From assembly GCF_001438705.1 (NCBI RefSeq), contig NZ_JQBP01000001.1, positions 44,933 to 108,932 on the forward strand: a stretch of 64,000 bases of DNA, read 5' to 3'. The DNA is from Weissella kandleri (lineage in GTDB: Bacteria > Bacillota > Bacilli > Lactobacillales > Lactobacillaceae). Shown in pieces: positions 25,721 through 33,742 of the stretch. Both the position numbers and the translations under genes were made by a program. How positions within the stretch are numbered: the first letter of the stretch is position 1; every line of letters begins with the position of its first letter. The notes beneath the pieces were generated by a model. It had not been told where the DNA came from. It did no database searches and saw only the letters and a program-made list of their open reading frames with translations.

Positions 25721-27951
25721 TGAAAACAGGATATTGGTTTACGTGTGGCGTAGGATACGTATGTCTTTATAATTATGTATGGTGGCAAATTTGGTGGCTA
25801 ATTTTCCCTATTTTATGGAGCGCCTGGATTTTATACCAACAATATCGAACGCAAATGGTAATTAGCTTTGTCTTTGGATTAGTGCTTTTAAGCAGCGGTT
25901 GCTTATATCAGCAAGTCGTCCCGATAACAACTGAGGAAGCACAATCGGTTAGCGTTGAATTATATTTAGATAATTTGCGTCCTACGAGCTACGGTTGGCG
26001 GGGATCGGGTTGGATTGAACGACAGGAAGTCATCGTTTATTTGTCACAGGAACAGGTTGCAGTAGCCGATTGGCGGAAACAAGGGATTAATGGTTTGCAG
26101 ATTAACGGAGTGGGAGAGATTAGACAACCTCGTGAAGCGCGCAACCGATTTAGCTTTGATGAACGAAAAAGTTTACGGCAACAAGGGATTACAAAACAGG
26201 TTTGGCTCCGAAAAATTACGGATATTCAACAAATACAGCGGTTCGTCACACGTCCTTGGTATGAAAATCGCTTACGGTTTTGGCACATGAAATTAGTGAA
26301 CTGGTTTGAGTGCTTACCACCAGCTTTAAGAGATTATGGCGAAACGTTATTTTTAGGTTACGTGCGGTCTAATTTTTATCATGAAAATATAGGATTACAA
26401 AAGTTAGGATTAGTTCATCTATTTAGTATTTCAGGGTTTCAAGTGATGTTATTTTATCAAGCATGGCGGTGTGTGGGACGCTATCTATGGATACCACGGG
26501 GTTTGAATCTTTTTGGTCTTCAATTTGGCCTTTTAGGGGTGTGGAGTTTTGCGGGTAATGTTTTATCTTTAGTCCGGCCAATTAGTTTAGCCAGTTTAAT
26601 GTTGTGGCGTGAAGCAGGTTTGATTCGCTTGAATGGTTATGATGCGTGGGGGATCACCGCAATTTTGGGAGTTACGTTCCAACCCGGAATTTTTCAGACA
26701 CTGGGCGGACAGTTATCTTATCTTCTAGCTTTAGGATTACTAACTGTTCAACGACGGCCTTGGTGGCAGCAAAGTCTTTGGCTAGGCGTCTTAATTATGC
26801 CTCTTTTAGCCAATCATACAGGTTGGTGGCACCCTTTAGCACTAATTGTAAATATTATCGCGGTGCCCATTTTCACCTGGGTGATTATCCCAGTCCTTAT
26901 TATGGGTGTGATGGCAGCACTTTTACATAATACTAAGATGTTAGTTGCGATGAATCAAATTGTTGAGGGGTTTCGAATGGTACTCAAAATCTTAGATCAA
27001 GTGCCGATGAATCTTAATTTTATGACGTTACCTAATATTTTGATTGGGATTTTGATATACCTACTCTTAATTTTATTAGTGACCCAGCATAAAATATTGG
27101 TTTGGGGCTTAGGTATCTTAATTATCGGTTGGTGGGTGTTTTCGGCATATCCGGTTTCTGGGAAAGTCGTCTTCTTTGATGTTGGTCAAGGGGACGCGAC
27201 TTTGATTCGTCCACCCTTTGGTCAAGCGGTGATCTTAGTTGATGTTGGCGGTAAAATTCAGTGGGATCAAGGGAATCAGCCGAAAAGACAACTGCAGGTA
27301 AATTATCAAGCTCAAGAATTGGCTAGCAACCTGAGTGCGTTGGGAGTGGTTAAAATCGACTATTTGGTGTTAACGCATCAAGATTTTGATCATATTGGGA
27401 ATTTACCGGCTTTGAGTCACATGATCAAAATTGAACATATCATTATTCCAGCAGGGATGGAGCAGACATCGACCTTTAAAAAGATGATTGCCCCATTACA
27501 GATTCCGGTGCAACTTGCTTTAGCACCAAAATCTATGGGTGACGTAGGAACATTACTGCACCCACATCAGCCAGGCCGAGGACGTAATGAGGATTCATTA
27601 GCTTTGTTAATACCGTGTGGACCGGAAAATTTGATTTTAACAGGTGATTTAGATCGAGCAGGCGAGCATACTATTTTACAACATTTTAATTTACCCGCTC
27701 ACAGCTTACTTAAGCTGGGACACCATGGATCTAAAACTAGTACTGCAAAGGAATGGTTACAAATTTTAAAACCTAAAGTGGGTATTATTTCGGCGGGTGT
27801 GAATAATCGGTACCATCATCCGAGTTTAGAAACGTTAGTGAACCTACAACAAACACAGATTCCCGTTTGGAATACACAGGTTCATGGTATGATTGAGTAT
27901 ACTTGGTTTTTGAATTGGACGTGGTGGAGGAGCTTTTTAAATGACAGTTAA
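25720..27951 (+). CDS. comEC: DNA internalisation channel ComEC/Rec2
   Basis: A 743-residue polytopic protein. N-terminal helices and an OB-like extracellular loop precede the competence domain with LFSISGFQVMLFYQ. The C-terminal metallo-beta-lactamase domain from about residue 485 has VVFFDVGQGDATLI, LVLTHQDFDHIGN (HxxxDH) and LKLGHHGSKTST. It forms the channel for single-stranded DNA uptake, with the MBL domain proposed to degrade the other strand. Full length and uninterrupted, directly after comEA. This implies possible competence, unless the DNA-uptake pilus genes elsewhere are broken. Confidence 0.96.
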   Translation: MKTGYWFTCGVGYVCLYNYVWWQIWWLIFPILWSAWILYQQYRTQMVISFVFGLVLLSSGCLYQQVVPITTEEAQSVSVELYLDNLRPTSYGWRGSGWIERQEVIVYLSQEQVAVADWRKQGINGLQINGVGEIRQPREARNRFSFDERKSLRQQGITKQVWLRKITDIQQIQRFVTRPWYENRLRFWHMKLVNWFECLPPALRDYGETLFLGYVRSNFYHENIGLQKLGLVHLFSISGFQVMLFYQAWRCVGRYLWIPRGLNLFGLQFGLLGVWSFAGNVLSLVRPISLASLMLWREAGLIRLNGYDAWGITAILGVTFQPGIFQTLGGQLSYLLALGLLTVQRRPWWQQSLWLGVLIMPLLANHTGWWHPLALIVNIIAVPIFTWVIIPVLIMGVMAALLHNTKMLVAMNQIVEGFRMVLKILDQVPMNLNFMTLPNILIGILIYLLLILLVTQHKILVWGLGILIIGWWVFSAYPVSGKVVFFDVGQGDATLIRPPFGQAVILVDVGGKIQWDQGNQPKRQLQVNYQAQELASNLSALGVVKIDYLVLTHQDFDHIGNLPALSHMIKIEHIIIPAGMEQTSTFKKMIAPLQIPVQLALAPKSMGDVGTLLHPHQPGRGRNEDSLALLIPCGPENLILTGDLDRAGEHTILQHFNLPAHSLLKLGHHGSKTSTAKEWLQILKPKVGIISAGVNNRYHHPSLETLVNLQQTQIPVWNTQVHGMIEYTWFLNWTWWRSFLNDS

Positions 27952-28972
27952 ATTTCAGCAATTACAAGAGAAAATTGTGGAGCAAAAGATTGCTCCTGTG
28001 TATTTAATACAAGGGACAGACGTGTACTTGTTACAACAAGCTGAGCAATTATTTATCCAGTTAGTTCCAGAAAATCAGCAGGCAATGAATTTTGCTCGTT
28101 ATGACATGCATGAACAAGCTTTGGCGGTCGCTTTAGATGATGCGCGTTCAATTCCATTTTTTGGTGAGCGCCGCGTGGTCATCATTGAAAATGCGTATTT
28201 TTTAACGGGCGAGCGGGTTAAGAGTAAAATAGAACATCACCCTGAGGAATTGATTGATTATTTGAAACATCCTGAACCACAAACGGTGTTGGTGATTATG
28301 GCACCGTATGAGAAGCTTGATCGCAGAAAAAAAGTGACAAAAATTCTACAAGAGCAAAGTGAGCATGTATCTTTTGGTAATTTAACGGAACGTGATTTGC
28401 AAAGCTTTGTGCAAACTAAATTAGCGGAGCAGCATATGGAGATTGATTTAGGGGGGATGGAGACTTTGATTCGTTTAACTGGGGCAAATTTAAGTACCAT
28501 GATGAGCGAAATTGATAAATTGGTATTGTACGTTTTGCCAGCCCAGCAGATAACCGCTCTAGATGTAGAACAAGTGGTCACTAAGAATTTAACGGATAAT
28601 GTGTTTGATTTAATCGATGATGTTTTGAAATTAAATTTTAAGGAGGCATTGGAACTTTATCACCAGTTATTATTGAATGGAGAAGAACCATTACGCGTGC
28701 AGGGAGCCTTAACCAGTCAATTTCGGTTGTTGTTGCAAGTAAAGGCAGCTAAGACAAGTGAAAAGGGGACGGCAACTGCGCTCAAAGTTCACCCATATCG
28801 AGTAAAATTAGCACGTCAGACAGTGCGCCGTTTTAATTATAGGCAGTTAGCGAAAGCTTTTTTGGGTTTGGTTAAGATGGAACAACAAATAAAAACGACC
28901 AGTCGGGACCCCGAATTATTATTTGAATTATTTATTTTAGATTATCAGTACGCTGTAAAACCACGACATTAG
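27941..28972 (+). CDS. holA: DNA polymerase III delta subunit
   Basis: A 343-residue clamp-loader subunit that opens the beta sliding clamp. The N-terminal part has PVYLIQGTDVYLLQQAEQLF and IPFFGERRVVIIENAYFL; the middle has LTGANLSTMMSEIDKL and the C-terminal collar helices follow. The N-terminal AAA fold lacks a full Walker A, as normal for delta. It overlaps comEC by 11 bp; comEA-comEC-holA-rpsT is a conserved Bacillota order. Confidence 0.95.
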   Translation: MTVKFQQLQEKIVEQKIAPVYLIQGTDVYLLQQAEQLFIQLVPENQQAMNFARYDMHEQALAVALDDARSIPFFGERRVVIIENAYFLTGERVKSKIEHHPEELIDYLKHPEPQTVLVIMAPYEKLDRRKKVTKILQEQSEHVSFGNLTERDLQSFVQTKLAEQHMEIDLGGMETLIRLTGANLSTMMSEIDKLVLYVLPAQQITALDVEQVVTKNLTDNVFDLIDDVLKLNFKEALELYHQLLLNGEEPLRVQGALTSQFRLLLQVKAAKTSEKGTATALKVHPYRVKLARQTVRRFNYRQLAKAFLGLVKMEQQIKTTSRDPELLFELFILDYQYAVKPRH

Positions 28973-29049
28973 AGACCTGATTTTACTGGTGGGGTAGGTT
29001 GGTAATTTGAAGTAAGAAGTCATTTGGCTTGATGGTTTAAAAGAAAAGC

Positions 29050-29078
29050 TTGAAAGTTAGTGCTAAATCAGGTAGTAT
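29050..29078 (+). promoter_or_regulatory. Candidate promoter of rpsO
   Basis: -35 TTGAAA (29050-29055), 17-bp spacer, -10 TAGTAT (29073-29078). A start near 29085 would place the leader hairpin fully in the transcript. Confidence 0.6.
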
Positions 29079-29102
29079 AAGTAAGTGCAATTGATGCATT
29101 GA

Positions 29103-29150
29103 CCTAATGCTGTGTCTTCACGGGTCACCGTCGGATTACTCGGCATTAGG
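29103..29150 (+). promoter_or_regulatory. Structured rpsO leader, candidate S15 autoregulatory element
   Basis: A closing stem of CCTAATGC (29103-29110) and GCATTAGG (29143-29150) encloses about 32 nt able to form an inner hairpin (ACGG/CCGT). S15 leaders in Bacillota are known to fold as compact junctions bound by S15. This one was found only by inspection; no model was run. Confidence 0.55.
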
Positions 29151-29182
29151 CGACATTTTATTTATGAAAGGTGGATATTCCA

Positions 29183-29452
29183 ATGGCAATTTCTGCAGAA
29201 AAGAAAACAGAAATCATGAAGGAGTTCGCACGTCACGAAGGTGATACTGGTTCAGTTGAAGTACAAGTCGCAGTTTTAACTGCTGACATTAACACATTGA
29301 ACGAGCACATGTCTGAACACAAGCATGATTTCCACTCACAACGTGGATTGATGAAGAAGATCGGTCGTCGTCGTAATTTGTTACGTTACTTGCGTAATAC
29401 TGACGTCTCACGTTACCGTGATTTGATTGCTAAGCTTGGTTTGCGTCGTTAA
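29183..29452 (+). CDS. rpsO: Ribosomal protein S15
   Basis: An 89-residue protein starting [18 protein letters not shown] and containing the S15 core [23 protein letters not shown] followed by LLRYLR. It binds the 16S central domain and nucleates platform assembly. The ATG at 29183, with AAAGGTGG upstream, gives the standard S15 length; an in-frame ATG at 29171 is too close to the ribosome-binding site. It is preceded by a structured leader. Confidence 0.98.
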   Translation: MAISAEKKTEIMKEFARHEGDTGSVEVQVAVLTADINTLNEHMSEHKHDFHSQRGLMKKIGRRRNLLRYLRNTDVSRYRDLIAKLGLRR

Positions 29453-29508
29453 TTTTTAGTTTTCGATGTAAATGATTGTAAGACATAATTCATCAAAGGA
29501 GAATTGAC

Positions 29509-29763
29509 ATGCCAATTATCGAAGGATCAATTAAGCGTGCTCGTTTGAACAAAGTACAACGCGAGCACAATATTGCCCAAAATTCAGCATACCGGACTGA
29601 AGTTAAGAAGTTCCGTAAAGCTGTAGAAGCTGGAGCAGACAATTTGGAAGAATTGTATGTGAACGCATCATCAGCTTTGGATCGGGCCGCTTCAAAGGGC
29701 TTGATTGCAAAGAACAAGGCTTCACGTGATAAGTCACGTTTGGCTGCTTTGCTTAACAAATAA
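29509..29763 (+). CDS. rpsT: Ribosomal protein S20
   Basis: An 84-residue basic helical protein. [18 protein letters not shown] at the N-terminus and the C-terminal [20 protein letters not shown] segment are the S20 pattern. It binds 16S rRNA early in 30S assembly. AAGGAG precedes the ATG. It is followed by a clear terminator. The overlapping minus-strand ORF is a shadow. Confidence 0.97.
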   Translation: MPIIEGSIKRARLNKVQREHNIAQNSAYRTEVKKFRKAVEAGADNLEELYVNASSALDRAASKGLIAKNKASRDKSRLAALLNK

Positions 29764-29768
29764 TAATT

Positions 29769-29806
29769 AAAAAAGACATCAATTTTTAATTGATGTCTTT
29801 TTTTTT
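29769..29806 (+). terminator. Terminator after rpsT
   Basis: Arms AAAAAAGACATCAA and TTGATGTCTTTTTT around TTTTAA. A bidirectional form is possible. Confidence 0.93.
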
Positions 29807-30408
29807 GTGGAATGATAACTTATGATTTCGTCTCTATATTGAATCTGAGTTAGTTTGTTGACGTTATATACATGTAAGAAGCTATAAAGACGCGGATCAC
29901 TATGGTGTTTTAAAATGATGATTCATAAGGGCTTATCTTTTTTACAATGTGGAGTAAAAGATGGTTTTGTTATTGTATTTAAAATGATTAAAAAGATATC
30001 TTTATTATTTAGAAAGAGAAATTATTAATCGCTGAATAATTACATGGATGATCTCTTAAATAATAATGACAGAATAGCATCTGACTGTATCACGATAGGT
30101 CAAGCTGTGACTAAGTTGATGATAAATTATGACAGCCTAGCAAAATAAGAAACATGTGCTCTCGTGAATCCGTTGTGGTTAGATTGCTTCGATGATGTCA
30201 AATTGAATTTTTTCTTTTAATAAAAATTAAAAAACGTGGTGTTGAAGATTTCTCTTGAACGCCATATTTTTGTGTAGAGCTTAAATGAAGCACTAATTAA
30301 CACAACTACGAAGGGAACTTTGCGGCTTTTTTATTCTGTGAAATCGCATGATGTGCGGATTCAAGCAAAAACTGCGGATCAATTAAGCAAAAATCTGCTA
30401 TAAAATAC
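29807..30408. other. About 600 bp without an intact gene, likely decayed coding sequence
   Basis: AT-rich. Short open stretches occur on the + strand, one reading TKGTLRLFYSVKSHDV near 30315-30360, interrupted by stops and without a start or ribosome-binding site. I cannot assign a family. This looks like a degraded gene next to the ABC transporter, possibly a lost regulator; that last part is speculation. Confidence 0.4.
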
Positions 30409-30437
30409 TTGACATAATATTGTATAGAATATAATAT
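30409..30437 (+). promoter_or_regulatory. Promoter of the ABC transporter operon
   Basis: A perfect -35 TTGACA (30409-30414) is followed by TAATAT (30432-30437) at 17 bp, with TATAAT at 30430-30435 as an alternative. The ABC start codon is 66 bp further on; an AT-rich 5' leader lies between. Confidence 0.7.
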
Positions 30438-30502
30438 ACTATATGAAAGTTGTTATACGGTGTATATGTTATTTTTGAATCAATATTAAAGGGAGCATAG
30501 TA

Positions 30503-31255
30503 ATGAATAATATATTAGATGTAAAAAACCTGACTAAAGTATATGGTAAAGGGTCAGAACAAAAATTTGTCGCATTAGAGAACTTGAACCTATCTGTTGC
30601 TAAGGGGGAATTTGTGGCAATCATGGGCGCATCTGGTTCCGGTAAATCGACTTTATTGAATAATATATCGACTTTGGACGTACCCTCTTCGGGTGAAATT
30701 TTAATTGATGGTGAAACTTTAATTGGCTTAAAAGGAAAAGCATTAGCAGATTTTCGGGCCCGCAAGATTGGATTTATTTTTCAAGAGTTTAATTTATTAG
30801 ATAGTTTGACGGTTTACGAAAATATAGCTTTGCCGCTTTCACTCCAAAGAGTACGATCAAAGGAAATTCGACTGGCGGTAAAGCGTGTGGCTAAGCTATT
30901 AAACATCGAAGACCTATTGCAGAAATATCCGGAACAATTATCAGGGGGGCAAAAACAGCGGACAGCTTCGGCGCGTGCTTTGGTCCATGAACCAGCCTTG
31001 ATTTTGGGAGATGAGCCAACGGGAGCCTTGGATTCTAAGAATGCCGTAGATTTGTTGGAGACGATGCAGACTATGAACCAACAACAAGGAGTTTCGATTT
31101 TAATGGTGACGCATGACGCCATGAGTGCTAGTTATGCTGATCGGATTTTATTTATTAAAGATGGTCAAGTGCATCAAGAATTGATTAAAGCCCAAAATGA
31201 GACAAACCAGGCCTTTTATCAAGAAGTCTTACGCACGGTCGCTCAAGAAAATTAA
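30503..31255 (+). CDS. ABC transporter ATPase, BceA/MacB-like
   Basis: A 250-residue nucleotide-binding protein with Walker A GASGSGKSTLLN near residue 45, Q-loop IFQEFNLLDSLTVYEN, signature LSGGQKQRTASARALVHEP, Walker B LILGDEPTGALDSKN and H-loop MVTHDAMSASY. The GDEPTGALDS form is typical of BceA/YxdL/VraF and MacB-type exporters. Together with the following 10-helix-type permease it likely confers resistance to, or sensing of, peptide antibiotics acting on lipid II-cycle intermediates. No two-component system is adjacent, unlike many Bce modules. Confidence 0.92.
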   Translation: MNNILDVKNLTKVYGKGSEQKFVALENLNLSVAKGEFVAIMGASGSGKSTLLNNISTLDVPSSGEILIDGETLIGLKGKALADFRARKIGFIFQEFNLLDSLTVYENIALPLSLQRVRSKEIRLAVKRVAKLLNIEDLLQKYPEQLSGGQKQRTASARALVHEPALILGDEPTGALDSKNAVDLLETMQTMNQQQGVSILMVTHDAMSASYADRILFIKDGQVHQELIKAQNETNQAFYQEVLRTVAQEN

Positions 31256-31270
31256 GCAAGGAGCAAAGAG

Positions 31271-33076
31271 ATGTTATTCAAATTATCATTAGCGGGCTTT
31301 AAAGAGCGCCGTCAAGATTATCTAGTATTATTTTCAGGACTAGCGTTCGTGGTTGCCATTTTCTATATGTTTGAATCAATTGCGACAAATCAAGCATTGA
31401 TTCATAGTACATCTGCGGCGGCGGTCTTACCAATGATCTTTCGGATTGGTTCAGTTTTATTAAGTTTAATTACAATTATCTATATTACGTATGCTAATTC
31501 ATTTTTGTTATCTTTGCGACAGCGTGAATATGGAATGTATATGATGTTAGGGGCACGTAAAAGTAAAATTGCCCAAATTATGGCAGGAGAGACCTTGTGG
31601 TTAGGTTTGATTGCATGGATCTTTGGAATTGGATTAGGCCTTGGCTTAACCGCTGGTGTTAGTCAGCTATTAATGAAAGTATTGGCTATCCATCAGACTA
31701 AGTTTATGGTTTGGAATGGAAAAGCTTTATTAGTGACATTAGTTTTGTTTTTTATCTTGTTTGTGCTTGCAGCAATTTTTAATGCTGGTATTTTAAGTAA
31801 AAAACGCATAATTAATTTGTTGCGTGCAGATCAAAAAGCACAAACAGTACGTTTGTCAGGCTTGAAGCGTATCGTTTTGTTAGTAGTCGCTTTGATTCTA
31901 TTAGCTCTCGGTTATTGGGGGATATATCGTGTTGGTGGCGGAGACAAATCAGTTATTTTTGACTTGATCCTGGCCTTGATTACAATTCCAGTTGGGACAT
32001 ATTTAGTTTATTTAGCGGCTGTCCCCCAGTTAATTCGCTGGTTTAGGTTGCGTCCAGGGACGATTAGTCATGGTTTGCATACTTTTACCTTTGGACAAAT
32101 TGAATTTCGGATGGGCCAATATGCCAAAATGTTGAGCGTAGTGACTATTTTATTGGCTTTGGCATTAGGAAGTATTACCTTTGGCTTTGGCTTTGCGCAG
32201 CAGGTGCAAAAGGTTAATGATAAATATAATTATTATGATACAATTTTGAATCAACCTAATCGTCAAGAAATCAAAATGTTAGATCAAGTTAAGGGATCTA
32301 AGCAATTAGTTGATTATCGTTATAAAGTTCAAGACAATCAGGTTTATTTTTTAAAGGATGATTTAAAACAACATAAGCCAGTTGATAAGACTTTAGAAAA
32401 AGGACATAAATTATCAAATCAAGACTTAAACCGGCCGATTTTATCAGCTGATTGGCAACAGGCTTTGTATAGTATTTACCCAATCTATCAATTAAAAATC
32501 ACCCCGGAAATTAAGGTGGCTGATCAAAAGCAATTTAACCAGTTAGCAGGTGGAACACAGCGTTTAATGCTGGTTAAAACTGATCGTTTCCATGCTTATC
32601 ATCATTTATGGGGTGAATTGGATCGAATTGAAATGCAACGTCATCATGTTGGACGTCAGGAATATCTAAGTCGTTATGCGACTCAGCAACAACTTCAATC
32701 AGCTGCGAACGGCTTTGAATTTATGGGCTTCTTTTTAGGAGTAGCATTTTTGGCAATGATGGCCAGCACGTTAATGTTTAAAGTTCTAAGCGGGGCGCAA
32801 GCGGATCGAAAACGTTATACGATGTTAATGAAGGTTGGTGCGACTCGTGGAGATATGCAGCGCGCGATTTGGCGCGAAATCGGATGGTTGTTCGTTATAC
32901 CATCGATGGTTGGTGCGGTACATGTAATCTTTGGATTGCAGATGTTTAGGCCACTCTTAAATAATCCATATGGTGATTTATGGATTCCGTTTGGCATTTT
33001 TGCAATTTTATATGTGATGTATTATTTCATCACGGTAGGCTTATACCAAAAGATTGTGTTACCCAAACGGGCTTAA
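31271..33076 (+). CDS. ABC transporter permease, BceB/FtsX family
   Basis: A 601-residue permease. An N-terminal group of membrane helices contains LRQREYGMYMMLGARKSKIAQ, a FtsX-domain hallmark. Further helices follow to about residue 310, then a large extracellular domain (about 320-490) and C-terminal helices with a second FtsX domain (YTMLMKVGATRGDMQRAIWRE). The large loop is the presumed peptide-binding part of BceB-type transporters. It lies 15 bp after the ATPase and is the last gene before a weak terminator. Confidence 0.9.
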   Translation: MLFKLSLAGFKERRQDYLVLFSGLAFVVAIFYMFESIATNQALIHSTSAAAVLPMIFRIGSVLLSLITIIYITYANSFLLSLRQREYGMYMMLGARKSKIAQIMAGETLWLGLIAWIFGIGLGLGLTAGVSQLLMKVLAIHQTKFMVWNGKALLVTLVLFFILFVLAAIFNAGILSKKRIINLLRADQKAQTVRLSGLKRIVLLVVALILLALGYWGIYRVGGGDKSVIFDLILALITIPVGTYLVYLAAVPQLIRWFRLRPGTISHGLHTFTFGQIEFRMGQYAKMLSVVTILLALALGSITFGFGFAQQVQKVNDKYNYYDTILNQPNRQEIKMLDQVKGSKQLVDYRYKVQDNQVYFLKDDLKQHKPVDKTLEKGHKLSNQDLNRPILSADWQQALYSIYPIYQLKITPEIKVADQKQFNQLAGGTQRLMLVKTDRFHAYHHLWGELDRIEMQRHHVGRQEYLSRYATQQQLQSAANGFEFMGFFLGVAFLAMMASTLMFKVLSGAQADRKRYTMLMKVGATRGDMQRAIWREIGWLFVIPSMVGAVHVIFGLQMFRPLLNNPYGDLWIPFGIFAILYVMYYFITVGLYQKIVLPKRA

Positions 33077-33106
33077 TTGATTAAAAATGAATGGTGAAAA
33101 AATGTG

Positions 33107-33138
33107 ACTTAGAGTTTATGGACTAAGTTGCGTTTTTT
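33107..33138 (+). terminator. Probable terminator after ABC operon
   Basis: A short stem ACTTAG (33107-33112)/CTAAGT (33123-33128) is followed a few bases later by a T run at 33133-33138. The stem is weak. Confidence 0.45.
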
Positions 33139-33283
33139 ATATAGGCATGTTTTCTACTTATTAATAGTAGAAATGGTAAAATGAAAGGATAAAAACCGCT
33201 ATTGTAATAATTTTGTGGTATATTTAAAATTAATGATTGGTATACGTTTAGATAGAATAAATGAGAACGTAAAGGGGATTCGC

Positions 33284-33739
33284 ATGATTTTAAAAAAACG
33301 TGATCGACAAAATTTAATTTTGAATATTTTGACGCAAGAAGTAGTAGATTCACAAGAAGAATTGGTGCGTAAAATTCAAGAAGCGGGTTATGAAGTAACC
33401 CAAGCGACGATTTCTCGCGATATTAAAGAATTACGGATTGTGCGGAGAGCTGATAAGGATGGTCGTAATCGTTACCAAGTCATGCGTGAAGGCACAGATA
33501 CGGCCGCGGATGGGTTAATAAATGGTATCCAAGGTATGGTGAGTGAAATCACGCGGGTTGCATTTATGATTTCAATTCGGACGACACCGGGTAGTGGTAA
33601 TCGTTTAGCAGCTTTGATTGATGCAGGTCAACTTCCAGAAGTGGTATCGACGATTGCGGGACATGATACAATTCATATTTTGTGTCATTCCGAGACTGAT
33701 GCACAAGAATTAGAGGAACGTTTAACAAGTTGGTTATAA
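33284..33739 (+). CDS. argR: Arginine repressor ArgR/AhrC (copy 2)
   Basis: A 151-residue ArgR paralogue starting MILKKRDRQNLILNI at the ATG at 33284, with AAAGGGG upstream. The winged helix contains EVTQATISRDIKELRI, and the C-terminal arginine-binding and oligomerisation domain has TTPGSGNRLAALIDAG and AGHDTIHILC. The two ArgR copies in this window differ in both domains, so neither is a recent duplicate. In several lactic acid bacteria two ArgR-type proteins are both required for arginine-dependent control. Here it precedes a PBP rather than arginine genes. Confidence 0.93.
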   Translation: MILKKRDRQNLILNILTQEVVDSQEELVRKIQEAGYEVTQATISRDIKELRIVRRADKDGRNRYQVMREGTDTAADGLINGIQGMVSEITRVAFMISIRTTPGSGNRLAALIDAGQLPEVVSTIAGHDTIHILCHSETDAQELEERLTSWL

Positions 33740-33742
33740 TTT

